Source: Rhizobium metallidurans
GTDB lineage: Bacteria; Pseudomonadota; Alphaproteobacteria; Rhizobiales; Rhizobiaceae
NCBI RefSeq assembly: GCF_014196505.1
Contig: NZ_JACIDW010000002.1
Location: 434,001-498,000, forward strand
Direction: 5' to 3'
DNA length: 64,000 nucleotides
The position numbers were made by a program, and so were the translations under genes. The notes below the pieces were generated by a model. It saw only the letters and a program-made list of their open reading frames with translations. It did not search any database and was not told the origin of the DNA. Positions within the stretch are counted from its first letter, which is position 1. The number at the start of each line of letters is the position of its first letter. Below, in pieces: positions 45,102 to 54,645 of the stretch.

Positions 45102-45157
45102 GCTGGCCCGATCTCGCTGGCCCGATCTCGCGCGCCCGATCTAGCTTGCCCGATCTC
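45102..45157. repeat. Four 14-bp tandem repeats (GCTGGCCCGATCTC type)
   Basis: Units at 45102, 45116, 45130 and 45144 are identical or differ at one to three bases (consensus GCTGGCCCGATCTC), with a partial fifth GCTTGA. They sit between the binding-protein stop and pth. Confidence 0.85.
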
Positions 45158-45263
45158 GCTTGATTGATTCTGGCCCTCATCGGCACGCGCGCGCTTGACT
45201 TCGGCGCCGTTTCGCGGTGGTGAACGTGCTCGGGAAATCGAAACGCTCAGGAATGAACGCGCC

Positions 45264-46040
45264 ATGCTTGTTATCGCCGGCCTCGGCAATCCCGGCAGAC
45301 AATATGCCGGCAACCGCCACAACATCGGCTTCATGGCCGTGGACGCCATCCACCGCCGCCACTCGTTTTCGCCCTGGTCGAAGAAGTTCAAGGCCGAGAT
45401 CTCCGAAGGCGAGATCGCGGGCGAAAAGGTGCTGCTGATCAAGCCGCAGACCTACATGAACCTGTCGGGCGAATCCGTCGGCGAGGCCATGCGCTTCTAC
45501 AAGCTGCAGCCATCGGACATCGTCGCCATCTACGACGAACTCGACCTTTCGCCCGCCAAGGCCCGCATCAAGGTCGGCGGCGGCCATGGTGGCCATAACG
45601 GCGTGAAGTCGCTCGACGCCCATTGCGGCAAGGACTACCGGCGCCTGCGCCTCGGCATCGGCCATCCCGGCAACAAGGATCTGGTGCACAACTACGTACT
45701 CGGCGATTTCGCCAAGGTCGACCAGACCTGGCTGGAACCGATGCTCGACGCGCTCGCGGACAATCTCGACATGCTGGTCAGACGCGAGGATTCGCAGCTG
45801 ATGAACAAGCTGGCGCTCGCCGTCGGCGGCAAGGAAGACGAGGACAAGCCGAAGCCCGCCAAGCCGTCGGGTGCGAACGCCGCCAGTCAGCAGCCTGCCG
45901 GCCAGAAATCCGATGGCCAGAAGCCCGCCGGCAAGTCGCACATCCACCAGGCCCGCAACAGCGCCCAGCCGAAGAAGCTGCCGACGACGGGACCGATGGC
46001 CGAGATGCTGAAGAAGATGTTCGGCAAGAAGGAAGACTGA
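45264..46040 (+). CDS. pth: Peptidyl-tRNA hydrolase
   Basis: The 258-residue protein shows the Pth core: [20 protein letters not shown] (catalytic His in NRHN), [15 protein letters not shown] and [20 protein letters not shown]. It releases peptides from tRNA for recycling. The C-terminal ~60 residues ([20 protein letters not shown] to the basic KKMFGKKED) form the low-complexity tail common in rhizobial Pth. AGGAATGAA precedes the ATG. The gene starts about 100 bases after the tandem repeats. Confidence 0.95.
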   Translation: MLVIAGLGNPGRQYAGNRHNIGFMAVDAIHRRHSFSPWSKKFKAEISEGEIAGEKVLLIKPQTYMNLSGESVGEAMRFYKLQPSDIVAIYDELDLSPAKARIKVGGGHGGHNGVKSLDAHCGKDYRRLRLGIGHPGNKDLVHNYVLGDFAKVDQTWLEPMLDALADNLDMLVRREDSQLMNKLALAVGGKEDEDKPKPAKPSGANAASQQPAGQKSDGQKPAGKSHIHQARNSAQPKKLPTTGPMAEMLKKMFGKKED

Positions 46041-46077
46041 GAAGCGCCCTCGCCTCTTGCGATCCGCACCGCTGAGC

Positions 46078-46389
46078 CTATTCCTCGGGCTCTGTCGTGA
46101 ACATCAGCGGGAAGCCCGCTTCCTTGCCGAAATCGATGGCCTCCTTGGCCTTGGTCTCGGCGATATCCTTGGCGCAGACGACCACGACGGCGGTGCCGAG
46201 CTTGTGCGCGGTCATCATCACCCGGTATCCGGCCTCCTCGCTCATCCGGAAGACGACCTTCAGAACCGCCGTCACGAATTCGCGCGGCGTGAAGTCGTCG
46301 TTGACGAGAATGACCTTGTAGAGCTTCGGCCGATCGAGTTTCGGCTTGGCCTTCACTTTCGGTGTCAGGGCGACGTCGTTGTCACTCAT
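46078..46389 (-). CDS. clpS: ClpS adaptor protein of the ClpAP protease
   Basis: The 103-residue protein has the ClpS core: LYKVILVNDDFTPREFVTAV with the Asn/Asp ligand pair, VFRMSEEAGYRVMMTAHKLG (His ligand region) and a C-terminal DIAETKAKEAIDFGKEAGFP. It binds N-degron residues and passes substrates to ClpA. Many rhizobia have two ClpS paralogues; which one this is cannot be told here. No clpA is adjacent. GGATGG lies 9 bases before the ATG at 46389. It converges on pth and is divergent from ychF. Confidence 0.92.
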   Translation of the reverse strand: MSDNDVALTPKVKAKPKLDRPKLYKVILVNDDFTPREFVTAVLKVVFRMSEEAGYRVMMTAHKLGTAVVVVCAKDIAETKAKEAIDFGKEAGFPLMFTTEPEE

Positions 46390-46579
46390 CGGGCAGTCCA
46401 TCCGTTGATGACAGGAAAGGGGCGAGCCTGTGCTCAGCTCCCATATTATATTGCACCGCAAGCGCCGCTTTCAAGCCAAAGCCGCTTTGATCACGCAACA
46501 TCGCTCGAAAAGCTTGACCCGGAGGCGGCTTTTACCCCATACGCACGGCCAAGGAATTCAAGAACAGCAGGTTTCAGCC

Positions 46580-47683
46580 ATGGGCTTCAAATGCGGTATC
46601 GTCGGTCTGCCGAATGTCGGCAAGTCGACCCTCTTCAACGCACTCACCAAGACGGCGGCGGCGCAGGCGGCGAACTATCCCTTCTGCACGATCGAACCGA
46701 ACACCGGCGAAGTCGCCGTTCCCGATCCGCGCATGCAGAAGCTGGCGGGCATTGCTGGCTCGAAGGAAATCATCCCGACGCGCATCTCCTTCGTCGACAT
46801 CGCCGGCCTCGTGCGCGGCGCGTCCAAGGGTGAAGGCCTCGGCAACAAGTTCCTCGCCAACATCCGCGAAGTCGATGCCGTCGTCCACGTGCTGCGCTGC
46901 TTCGAGGATGACGACATCACGCACGTCGAAGGCCGCATCAACCCTGTCGGCGACGCCGACACGATCGAGACCGAGCTGATGCTCGCCGACCTCGAAAGCC
47001 TGGAGCGCCGCGTCGAGCAGACCCGCAAGCGCGCCACCAGCAAGGACAAGGAAGCGCTGGCTCAGCTTCCGGTCATGGAAGCGGTGATCAAGCTGCTCAA
47101 CGAAGGCAAGCCCGCCCGTCTTCTCCTGAAGACGCTGGCGCCCGAGGAGATCGAGATCCTGAAGGGCCTCAACCTCCTCACCTCGCACCCCGTCCTCTAC
47201 GTCTGCAACGTCGCCGAGGGCGATGCCGTCGATGGCAACGAGCACACCAGGGCCGTCGCCGAAATGGCCGAGAAGCAGGGCGCGGAATGCGTCATCATCT
47301 CGGCGGCGATCGAAGCCGAAGTGGCGCAGCTGCCGGAAGAAGAAGCAACCGAGTTCCTCTCGGCGCTTGGTCTTACGGAAGCCGGTCTCGACCGCCTGAT
47401 CCGCGCCGGCTACCATCTGCTCGACCTGATCACCTATTTCACCGTCGGCCCCAAGGAAACCCGCGCCTGGACCATCCGCCGCGGCACCAAGGCCCCGCAG
47501 GCGGCAGGCGTCATCCACACCGATTTCGAGCGCGGCTTCATCCGCGCCTTCACCATCGGCTACGACGACTACATCAACTTCAAGGGTGAAGTCGGCGCCA
47601 AGGAAGCCGGAAAGGGCCGCGACGAAGGCAAGGAATACGTCGTCCAGGACGGCGACGTCATCCACTTCCGCTTCAACACCTGA
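46580..47683 (+). CDS. ychF: Ribosome-binding ATPase YchF (Obg-like)
   Basis: The 367-residue protein has the P-loop [15 protein letters not shown] at residues 8-22 and [20 protein letters not shown] as switch II. A coiled-coil insert ([20 protein letters not shown]) and a C-terminal TGS domain ([40 protein letters not shown]) follow. YchF prefers ATP and acts on ribosomes and in the oxidative stress response. The usual start, [12 protein letters not shown], is at 46580. The open frame upstream is not conserved. Confidence 0.97.
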   Translation: MGFKCGIVGLPNVGKSTLFNALTKTAAAQAANYPFCTIEPNTGEVAVPDPRMQKLAGIAGSKEIIPTRISFVDIAGLVRGASKGEGLGNKFLANIREVDAVVHVLRCFEDDDITHVEGRINPVGDADTIETELMLADLESLERRVEQTRKRATSKDKEALAQLPVMEAVIKLLNEGKPARLLLKTLAPEEIEILKGLNLLTSHPVLYVCNVAEGDAVDGNEHTRAVAEMAEKQGAECVIISAAIEAEVAQLPEEEATEFLSALGLTEAGLDRLIRAGYHLLDLITYFTVGPKETRAWTIRRGTKAPQAAGVIHTDFERGFIRAFTIGYDDYINFKGEVGAKEAGKGRDEGKEYVVQDGDVIHFRFNT

Positions 47684-47714
47684 TTTCGAGACGAGAAGAC
47701 TGCCGCCTTGAGCA

Positions 47715-47814
47715 GGTCGCGCAAAACTGTGCAGCGGTTTTGCGGCACCGACATGCGACAAAACCAAGACTTGAAGCGTGATGCGCGAATCCGAGGGATC
47801 ACGACACGCTCTAA
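47715..47814. repeat. RIME-like rhizobial intergenic repeat
   Basis: The stretch contains two stem-loops: CGCAAAAC with GTTTTGCG (47720-47744) and AGCGTG with CACGCT (47775-47810), linked by ACCGACATGCGACAAAACCA. This layout and sequence resemble the repeated intergenic mosaic elements scattered in Rhizobium and Sinorhizobium genomes. Only one copy is in the window. It abuts the 3' end of the membrane-protein gene. Confidence 0.65.
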
Positions 47815-48902
47815 GCCGGCGGCAGTCTCTTCTGCATGCCATCAGGCAGACGGCGCACGACGGAACGCCGGAGCGGCATCCACCCCGTGCCGATGACAAG
47901 AACGATCACGCCCACCGCAAGCAGCGTGATGAAGATGTAGGTATCGACCTGCGCATTGCCCTGGCGGAAGATCCCGTAGAGCGCGGCGCCCAGCGATACC
48001 AGCCCCGACGTCACGAAGGCGCGGCGGTCGATGATCAGCCCCACCAGCATCAGCGCTATTACGGTAACGACCACCACGGGCGTGCGCATCGACACCGTGT
48101 CGAGGCCGCCGAGCGCGCCGCCTCCGCCGCCCGACAGCCACAGGATGCTGTATAGAAGCGCCGGCGCGGCGCCGAGATGCAGCCAGAAGGCAATGTCGGA
48201 ATTGACCGTGCGGCGCAGCGGGTCCATCAGATCGAAGCGCATCGCCAGCGCGAACAGCCCGACCGCGCAGACGACCGCCAGCACCGACAGGACCCCGCCA
48301 TGGGTGACGGCGAAGAGCGGATCGCCGCTCAGCCAGCCGAGCAGGCGCAGGATGAGCTGCAGCGCCACGACCACCGCCCCCATGATCGCCAGCGCGAAGG
48401 CAAGCGGTATCCGGTAGAGCAGATAGAAAAGCCCGAGCACGACGGGGAAGGCCAGCGTGTATTGCAGCCCCTCGTTGTTGTCGCCGAGCCCGATGATCTG
48501 ATGCGATCCCTGCAGCAGCAGGGCCGACACGGACGCCGTCCAGAAGGCCAGCGCGATGGTCAGCGCCACCGCCGGCAACGCCAGCCGCTGGCGGCGCACG
48601 AGGATTTCCGCGAGCACGATGATGGCCGGCAGGACCGCGTAGATGGAGCCGACGCCCCAGAGCCCCGCAAGCGCCACCACGATACCGATGGTGATCAGCA
48701 CGTCGTGAAAGCCGCGCACGAAGCTCGGCGTCTCCGTATCCGAAAATGCCGCCCCTCCCGTTGCCTGGTCCCGTACCGCCGACACCGTGGCATCCGCGCG
48801 CACGCCGCGGGCGACGAGAAACGACAACAGGCGCTCGGAAGCCTGCGACGGGATGATCCCCTCGCGCTCGGCCTCGTCAAGGATCGACTTCAGTTCGGAC
48901 AT
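47811..48902 (-). CDS. Polytopic membrane protein of unknown function
   Basis: The product is 363 residues. A soluble N terminus of about 65 residues (MSELKSILDEAEREGIIPSQ and ASERLLSFLVARGV) is followed by about ten hydrophobic helices, for example IGIVVALAGLWGVGSIYAVL, LALPAVALTIALAFWTASVS and VVVVTVIALMLVGLIIDRRA. The layout resembles DUF2157/DUF4401-type membrane proteins, but I cannot assign a family safely. The ATG at 48902 is chosen because the helices start downstream of it. It is divergent from the MaoC pair. Confidence 0.75.
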   Translation of the reverse strand: MSELKSILDEAEREGIIPSQASERLLSFLVARGVRADATVSAVRDQATGGAAFSDTETPSFVRGFHDVLITIGIVVALAGLWGVGSIYAVLPAIIVLAEILVRRQRLALPAVALTIALAFWTASVSALLLQGSHQIIGLGDNNEGLQYTLAFPVVLGLFYLLYRIPLAFALAIMGAVVVALQLILRLLGWLSGDPLFAVTHGGVLSVLAVVCAVGLFALAMRFDLMDPLRRTVNSDIAFWLHLGAAPALLYSILWLSGGGGGALGGLDTVSMRTPVVVVTVIALMLVGLIIDRRAFVTSGLVSLGAALYGIFRQGNAQVDTYIFITLLAVGVIVLVIGTGWMPLRRSVVRRLPDGMQKRLPPA

Positions 48903-48982
48903 GCGGAATTCTCGCTGGAATCGTTGAGTGACGCCGCATGCTATTGTAATCATGACGAAACGCCTATGACGTGGAGACGAAT

Positions 48983-49465
48983 TTGTCCGATCAGATACTG
49001 GCCTACGAGGATTTTCAACCCGGTCGCCGCTTCCCGCTTGGACCGACAGCCGTCTCCGCCGAGGAAATCGTCGAATTCGCCCGCGAGTTCGACCCGCAAC
49101 CGATGCATACGGACGAAGCGGCCGGGCGCGCGAGCATTCTCGGCGGGCTCGCCGCCTCCGGCTGGCACACATCGGCGATGCTGATGCGGATGATGATCGA
49201 CAGCTACCTGCTGCATTCGCTGTCGGAAGGTTCACCGGGCATCGACATCATGGAATGGCGCAGACCCGTCATCGCCGGCGACACGCTCGCCGGCCACTCC
49301 ACCGTGCTCGAGGCGCGCGCGTTGCGCTCGCGTCCCGGGATCGGCATCGTCAAGTTCCGCCACGAGCTGGAAAACCAGCGCGGCGAACTGGTCTGCCTGT
49401 CGGAAAACGCGATCATGTTCCGAATGGCCGTCCCGGCGCAGGCACGCACGGGAGCAAGCGCATGA
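48983..49465 (+). CDS. MaoC-family (R)-hydratase-like dehydratase, first of a pair
   Basis: The 160-residue hot-dog-fold protein shows AEEIVEFAREFDPQPMHTDE, the hydratase 2 motif region with Asp/His retained and Gln in place of the usual Asn, and LGGLAASGWHTSAMLMRMMI. The inferred start is TTG at 48983, 6 bases after GGAG; a GTG at 48971 lacks an RBS. The end overlaps the next MaoC gene by 4 bases (ATGA). Such enzymes hydrate trans-2-enoyl-CoA or related thioesters. The pair may function as a heterodimer. Confidence 0.85.
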   Translation: MSDQILAYEDFQPGRRFPLGPTAVSAEEIVEFAREFDPQPMHTDEAAGRASILGGLAASGWHTSAMLMRMMIDSYLLHSLSEGSPGIDIMEWRRPVIAGDTLAGHSTVLEARALRSRPGIGIVKFRHELENQRGELVCLSENAIMFRMAVPAQARTGASA

Positions 49466-49926
49466 GGATGCTGGATCGCTACGCGCTCGGTGAAAGGACC
49501 GAGACGGGAAGCTACGCCTTCACCGAGGAAAACATCATCCGCTTCGCGACGCGCTACGATCCGCAGCGCTTCCATGTGGACAGGCAAGCCGCGCGCGAAA
49601 GCCTGTTCGGCGACCTTTGCGCCTCGGGCTGGCATACATGCGCCGGCTGGATGACGACCTTCGTCGCCTATTGGCTCGCCGAAAGCCGGAAACTGGCGAG
49701 CGAAGGCCACACGCCGCCCAAGCTCGGCCCGGCCGCCGGCTTCAAGGACCTGCAATGGATACGCCCGGTCTTCGCGGGCGAAACCGTCGATTACGCCGTC
49801 ACCCTGCTGTCGAGCCGGCCACTGGCCTCGCGCCCGGGACGCATCCTCAACACCATCCTCTGCGAGGGCCATGTCGCGGGCGTCCCGGTTGTCCGGTTCG
49901 AAAGCAGCGTGCTGGAATTCGAATAG
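49462..49926 (+). CDS. MaoC-family (R)-hydratase-like dehydratase, second of a pair
   Basis: The 154-residue protein is homologous to its neighbour: FTEENIIRFATRYDPQRFHV (hydratase motif with YDPQRFHVD) and FGDLCASGWHTCAGWMTTF. Its start codon overlaps the preceding gene, which indicates coupled translation. Sequence similarity of the pair suggests gene duplication and a possible mixed dimer. The substrate is unknown. Confidence 0.85.
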   Translation: MRMLDRYALGERTETGSYAFTEENIIRFATRYDPQRFHVDRQAARESLFGDLCASGWHTCAGWMTTFVAYWLAESRKLASEGHTPPKLGPAAGFKDLQWIRPVFAGETVDYAVTLLSSRPLASRPGRILNTILCEGHVAGVPVVRFESSVLEFE

Positions 49927-49969
49927 GGCTCGGATCGCGCACCGGACAGAGCCTTTCCTGGAAGCCCGC

Positions 49970-50512
49970 TCAGTGGCCCGGAAATTCGACGAGCGTGCGC
50001 ACGTCGACGCCGAGCGCTTCCAGTTTCGCGCGCCCGCCGAGATCCGGCAGGTCGATGACGAAGCAGGCAGACACCACCTCGGCGCCCATCTGGCGCAGAA
50101 GCTGGGTGGCGCCGACGGCGGTTCCGCCCGTGGCGATCAGATCGTCGACGAGGATCACCTTCTCGCCCGGCTTCACCGCATCGACATGCATTTCCATTTC
50201 GTCAACGCCGTATTCCAGGCTGTAGGCGATGCGCACGGTCTCATGCGGCAGCTTGCCCTTCTTGCGGATCGGCACGAAACCCGCCGAAAGCTGATGCGCC
50301 ACGGCGCCGCCGAGAATGAAGCCGCGCGCCTCCATGCCGGCGATCTTGTCGATCTTCGTCCCGGCATAAGGCTGCACCAGCTCGTCCACCGCGCGCCGGA
50401 AAGCCCGCGCATTGCCGAGCAGCGTGGTGATGTCGCGGAAGATGATGCCGGGCTTCGGGTAGTCCCGGATGGAGCGGATGGCGGCGGCGAGCTCCGAGGT
50501 CGTGTCGGTCAT
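49970..50512 (-). CDS. apt: Adenine phosphoribosyltransferase
   Basis: The 180-residue protein has the PRPP-binding motif [20 protein letters not shown]. The N-terminal [20 protein letters not shown] and the [14 protein letters not shown] block are specific for APRT. It salvages adenine to AMP with PRPP. It lies downstream of petABC on the same strand, but a terminator sits between them. Confidence 0.96.
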   Translation of the reverse strand: MTDTTSELAAAIRSIRDYPKPGIIFRDITTLLGNARAFRRAVDELVQPYAGTKIDKIAGMEARGFILGGAVAHQLSAGFVPIRKKGKLPHETVRIAYSLEYGVDEMEMHVDAVKPGEKVILVDDLIATGGTAVGATQLLRQMGAEVVSACFVIDLPDLGGRAKLEALGVDVRTLVEFPGH

Positions 50513-50576
50513 GGAATGTCCAGTTTGTAGGCATGAAATCGGCTGCACCCTATCAACTGCATCCACGGGAACCAAC

Positions 50577-50603
50577 AAAAAAGGCGCCCCGGGGAGCGCC
50601 TTT
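50577..50603 (-). terminator. Terminator of petABC
   Basis: The stem AAAGGCGC/GCGCCTTT is symmetric. On the minus strand it is followed by a T-run (six A on the plus strand). It lies 23 bases after the petC stop. Confidence 0.8.
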
Positions 50604-50625
50604 CCAATCAAGCCTTTGCGATACC

Positions 50626-51495
50626 CTACTGCTCCTTGCGGGCGTAGACCGACCGCTTGGTGAGGTAGATGAGGACGGTGAAGATCAAAAGGAACACCAT
50701 GACCATGAAGCCGGTCTGCTTGCGATCGACCAGATGCGGCTCGGCGGCCCACATCAGGAACGAGGCAACGTCCTTGGCGTACTGATCGACCGTCCCCGGG
50801 GTGCCGTCGTCATAGGTCACCTGCCCGTCGGACAGCGGCGGCGGCATGGCCAGAACCGAGGCGGCATTGAAATAGGGATTGTAGTGCTGGCCCTGCGACA
50901 CCGTCGTCCCGGCCGGCGGGTTCTCGTAGCCCGTCAGCAGCGAGTAGATGTAATCCGGCCCGCCTTCCTGGTACTGCGTGAAAATGTCGAAGATGAACTT
51001 CGGGAAGCCGCGTTCGATTTCACGGGCCTTGGCGATCAGCGAGAAGTCAGGCGGCGCCGCACCGTTGTTGGAGGCCGCTGCCGCTTCCGCGTTGGGGAAC
51101 GGCGACGGGAAGTAGTCGGATGGCACGGCCTTGCGCGTATACATGTCGCCCGCCGCGTTCGGTCCGTCCTGGACCTCGTAATTGGCGGCGAACGCCTTGA
51201 CCTGCGCGTCCGAATAGCCGAGGTCGCCGAGCATGCGGAACGGCACCAGCTTTATCGAGTGGCAGGCCGCGCAGACCTCGCTGTAGACCTTCAGGCCGCG
51301 CTGCAACTGGCCCTTGTCGTAATAGCCGAGAGGACCGGCGAAGGTCCAATCGACCTCCTTGGGCTCCTTCATCGGATAGTGCGGGGCGGCCGCGGTCTCC
51401 TGCTGCGCGCCGGGCTTTGGGTCCTGGGCGAGCGCCGCGGTCCCGAGACAGCCGGCGAATGCCAGTGACAGTATGCTTGCAACAAGCTTTTTCAT
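50626..51495 (-). CDS. petC: Cytochrome c1 of the bc1 complex
   Basis: The 289-residue protein has a signal peptide ([20 protein letters not shown]), the haem-binding CxxCH in [16 protein letters not shown], and the axial Met in [16 protein letters not shown]-terminal membrane anchor ([20 protein letters not shown]) follows. It passes electrons from the Rieske centre to cytochrome c. It is the third gene of the operon, 26 bases after petB. In this genome c1 is encoded separately rather than fused to cytochrome b as in Bradyrhizobium. Confidence 0.97.
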   Translation of the reverse strand: MKKLVASILSLAFAGCLGTAALAQDPKPGAQQETAAAPHYPMKEPKEVDWTFAGPLGYYDKGQLQRGLKVYSEVCAACHSIKLVPFRMLGDLGYSDAQVKAFAANYEVQDGPNAAGDMYTRKAVPSDYFPSPFPNAEAAAASNNGAAPPDFSLIAKAREIERGFPKFIFDIFTQYQEGGPDYIYSLLTGYENPPAGTTVSQGQHYNPYFNAASVLAMPPPLSDGQVTYDDGTPGTVDQYAKDVASFLMWAAEPHLVDRKQTGFMVMVFLLIFTVLIYLTKRSVYARKEQ

Positions 51496-51521
51496 GATGT
51501 GTGTTCCCTCTCGCCGCCCGC

Positions 51522-52799
51522 TCATGCCTTGGCCGCTTGGGCAGCGACTGACTTGTTGCGTTTCTCCAGCACCGCCTCGGTGATCGAGTTCGGCAGCCGG
51601 CGCGGTGTCTCGACGAGACCCAGGACGGGCATGACGATCAGGAAGAAGGCGAAGTAGAGCAGCGTGCTGATCTGCGAGATCGTGGTGTAGAGGCCTTCCG
51701 CCGGTTGCGAACCGAGCCAGCCGAGGATGATCGCGTTGATCACGAACAGCCAGTAGGCCATCTTGTACCACGGACGATAGACGGCGGAGCGGACCTTCGA
51801 CGTGTCGAGCCACGGCAGGAAGAACAGCACGATGATGGCGCCGAACATGACGAGCACGCCGCCCAGCTTGGAATCGATCGGGCCGATGTTGAAGGTGATC
51901 GAGCGCAGCATCGCGTAGAAAGGCAGGAAGTACCACTCCGGCACGATATGCGCCGGCGTCTTCAGCGGATCGGCCGGGATGTAGTTGTCGGCGTGGCCGA
52001 GATAGTTCGGCAGGTAGAAGACGAAATAGGCGTAGACCAGGAGGAAGACCGAAACGCCGAGCGCGTCCTTGAGCGTCGCGTACGGCGTGAACCGCACGGT
52101 GTCGGTCTTGGTCTTGATTTCGACGCCGGTCGGATTTGTCTGGCCGGTGACGTGCAGCGCCCAGATGTGCAGCACGACCACGCCGGCAATGACGAACGGC
52201 AGAAGATAGTGCAGCGAGAAGAAGCGGTTAAGCGTCGGATTGTCGACCGCGAAGCCGCCGAGCAGGAACTGCTGCACCCATTCGCCGATCAGCGGGAATG
52301 CCGAGAAGAAGCCGGTGATGACGGTGGCGCCCCAGAAGGACATCTGGCCCCAGGGCAGCACGTAGCCCATGAAGCCGGTCGCCATCATCAGGAGATAGAT
52401 GAGGACGCCGAGAATCCAGAGGATTTCGCGCGGCGCCTTGTACGAGCCATAGTAGAGGCCACGCGCGATGTGCAGGTAGACAGCGACGAAGAAGAACGAC
52501 GCGCCGTTGGCGTGCATGTAGCGCAGCAGCCAGCCGTAGTTGACGTCGCGCATGATCTTTTCGACGGAATTGAAGGCAACCGACGTTTCCGCCGCATAGT
52601 GCATGGCGAGCACGACACCGGTCATGATCTGCACGACGAGCATGACCGAGAGCATTGCGCCGAAGGTATAGGCGTAGTTCAGGTTGCGCGGAACCGGATA
52701 GGCGACGAAGCTGTCATAGACGAGACGAGGCAGCGGCAGGCGCGCATCGATCCACTTCTCAAGGCCGGTTGATGGCTCGTAGCTGGATTGGCCACTCAT
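51522..52799 (-). CDS. petB: Cytochrome b of the bc1 complex
   Basis: The 425-residue protein has eight membrane helices and four haem-ligand His ([37 protein letters not shown]). The [12 protein letters not shown] quinol-site motif and [16 protein letters not shown] are clear. It oxidises ubiquinol at Qo and reduces it at Qi. The ATG lies 13 bases after petA. Confidence 0.98.
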   Translation of the reverse strand: MSGQSSYEPSTGLEKWIDARLPLPRLVYDSFVAYPVPRNLNYAYTFGAMLSVMLVVQIMTGVVLAMHYAAETSVAFNSVEKIMRDVNYGWLLRYMHANGASFFFVAVYLHIARGLYYGSYKAPREILWILGVLIYLLMMATGFMGYVLPWGQMSFWGATVITGFFSAFPLIGEWVQQFLLGGFAVDNPTLNRFFSLHYLLPFVIAGVVVLHIWALHVTGQTNPTGVEIKTKTDTVRFTPYATLKDALGVSVFLLVYAYFVFYLPNYLGHADNYIPADPLKTPAHIVPEWYFLPFYAMLRSITFNIGPIDSKLGGVLVMFGAIIVLFFLPWLDTSKVRSAVYRPWYKMAYWLFVINAIILGWLGSQPAEGLYTTISQISTLLYFAFFLIVMPVLGLVETPRRLPNSITEAVLEKRNKSVAAQAAKA

Positions 52800-52812
52800 A
52801 AATCAGTCCCCC

Positions 52813-53391
52813 TCAACCGATTTTGATAACTTTGTCGGAAACGAACGAAAAGGTCGGAATCGCGAGATTCTGCGGCGCCGGGCCTTTGCGTATGCGGCCG
52901 GCCGTATCGTAGACCGAGCCATGACAGGGACAGAACCACCCGTTGTATTCGCCGGCCTGGCCGAGCGGAACGCAACCGAGATGGGTGCAGGACCCGATCA
53001 TGACGATCCAGTTCTCCTTGTCCTTGCCGGCCGAACGGTCGACACCCGTCGCCTGCGCGTCGGCGGCGAGGTTGGCGTTGCGCGCGACCGGATCCTTGAG
53101 ATCCGCCATTGGAACGTCATTCGCAGCCTTCACTTCCTCAGGTGTACGGTTGCGGATGAAGATCGGCTTGCCGCGCCACTTGGCGGTGAGCGACATGCCA
53201 GGCTCGAGGCTCGATACGTCGACTTCGATCGAAGCGAGCGCGAGCGTCGAGGCATCGGGACGCATCTGGTCGATAAACGGCCATGCGACAGAGACGGCGC
53301 CGACGGCGCCTGCCATACCCGTGGTTAAATAAAGGAAATCTCGGCGTGTGGGCTCGCTAGAGACCCCGCCTGTCGTTTCGTGTTCGCTCAC
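52813..53391 (-). CDS. petA: Rieske iron-sulfur subunit of the bc1 complex
   Basis: The 192-residue protein has an N-terminal twin-arginine signal/anchor (EPTRRDFLYLTTGMAGAVGA) and the cluster-binding boxes CTHLGCVPLG and CPCHGSVYDTAGR. It transfers the first electron from ubiquinol to cytochrome c1. It is the first gene of petABC. The upstream 287-base region contains ACATATATTC, shared with the petP operator. Confidence 0.98.
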   Translation of the reverse strand: MSEHETTGGVSSEPTRRDFLYLTTGMAGAVGAVSVAWPFIDQMRPDASTLALASIEVDVSSLEPGMSLTAKWRGKPIFIRNRTPEEVKAANDVPMADLKDPVARNANLAADAQATGVDRSAGKDKENWIVMIGSCTHLGCVPLGQAGEYNGWFCPCHGSVYDTAGRIRKGPAPQNLAIPTFSFVSDKVIKIG

Positions 53392-53461
53392 GGCTTAACA
53401 TCCTCTGCCCAAATTTCGCGGAATTTTCCACGCCATCCCTCCAAGGCGACGAATCTGTCTT

Positions 53462-53471
53462 ACATATATTC
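53462..53471. promoter_or_regulatory. Partial PetP-operator match (ACATATATTC) upstream of petA
   Basis: The 10-mer ACATATATTC is identical to the core of each half of the inverted repeat at 23892-23924. An imperfect opposite half (GAATCTGT at 53451-53458) lies next to it. It lies about 75 bases upstream of the petA start codon, in a promoter-like position. I saw the 10-mer only at the two petP half-sites and here. Confidence 0.5.
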
Positions 53472-53678
53472 GAACTTAGATTCCCCACCCACTAAGCCGC
53501 GTTCTATTATTGATCATCAATTATGTCCAGCCTTGGCAAGGCAAGATGGCACAATGTCGCGGCCCTTGAGAGTTGATTCTTTAGGACAATCGCGCCGCCG
53601 CAACAGTGTTGCATTGCAACATATCAAGCTGCGTGTTAGGTGGCCGGACGAATACTCGCTCACGCCCGGTACCAGCCA

Positions 53679-54611
53679 ATGAGACACACTTTATTCTGCG
53701 TGGGCAGTGTTCTAGTCTCGCTGTTACTTGCCGCCATTTCTTTGCGTTACGTCACGCACGCCTGGCTGCTTGCCTTCGTCTACAGCTTTCAGGTCCACTT
53801 CGCGCTCGCCGGCCTCGCCGCGAGCCTCGTCCTGATCCTCATCAAGCGCCACTGGTACGCCTATCTTCTGGTCGCCGTTTCGGTGGTGCTCGCCACCCAC
53901 GGCGTGCTGATGATGAAGGAATTCGAGGCCGCCCCGGCGACCGCCGCATCGCGCCCGCTGCTGCGCCTGATGTCCTTCAACATCGAGAACGACAATATCG
54001 AAAACAGCGGCCGCATCGCCGAGACCGTGATCGCCTCCGGCGCCGATCTCGTCACAATACTGGAGGCGGCGCCGCTGCTTCGGGAGCTCTCGCGCATCTC
54101 GGCGACCTACCCCTACCGCATCGGCTGCGGCGTCGGCACGCCTGGCTGCGATACGCTGGTACTCTCCAAGCGGCCCTTTATCGATCAGGCGGTCAGCACA
54201 TTGGGCGATCTGTGGCCAAACCGTCTCGTCCAGGTAACGATAGATGTCGACGGCACGCCTGTTCACCTCGCCTCGGTCCACCTCGCCAAACCCTATTTCG
54301 ACGATTTCCAGGTCGGCGAGCTCTGGGATCTGCGCAACGCCGTGAAGTCGGTGGACGGGCCGCTCATCGTCGCCGGAGATTTCAACTCGGCCATCATCGC
54401 GCCGCGTATCCAGGACTTCGTCCGCGCCACCGGCCTGAACGCGGCGTTTCCGCAACCCTCCACATGGCCGGTCAGGGCCGGCAAGCTCGGCATCGCCATC
54501 GACCACGTGCTGGCCCGCCCGCCGCTGCGTCTGATGTCGGTCAGCCAGGTCGCGGACAATGTCGGCTCCAACCACTACGGACTGATGGCCGAGATCGCCA
54601 TCGACCGCTGA
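53679..54611 (+). CDS. Membrane-anchored endonuclease/exonuclease/phosphatase family protein
   Basis: The 310-residue protein has three hydrophobic segments in the first 85 residues (VGSVLVSLLLAAISLRYVTH; LLAFVYSFQVHFALAGLAAS; WYAYLLVAVSVVLATHGVLM). An EEP domain follows: LMSFNIENDN, LVTILEAAPLL, VHLASVHLAKPYF, VAGDFNSAII and the C-terminal GSNHYGLMAEI (catalytic His). The catalytic Asp/Asn pair and His are present. The domain faces the periplasm or cytoplasm depending on topology. Substrates may be phospholipids, sugars or nucleic acids. The frame is open upstream to a GTG at 53640. Confidence 0.85.
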   Translation: MRHTLFCVGSVLVSLLLAAISLRYVTHAWLLAFVYSFQVHFALAGLAASLVLILIKRHWYAYLLVAVSVVLATHGVLMMKEFEAAPATAASRPLLRLMSFNIENDNIENSGRIAETVIASGADLVTILEAAPLLRELSRISATYPYRIGCGVGTPGCDTLVLSKRPFIDQAVSTLGDLWPNRLVQVTIDVDGTPVHLASVHLAKPYFDDFQVGELWDLRNAVKSVDGPLIVAGDFNSAIIAPRIQDFVRATGLNAAFPQPSTWPVRAGKLGIAIDHVLARPPLRLMSVSQVADNVGSNHYGLMAEIAIDR

Positions 54612-54645
54612 CGGCAGGCAGCCAACCGCGACTGATCCTCTACGC

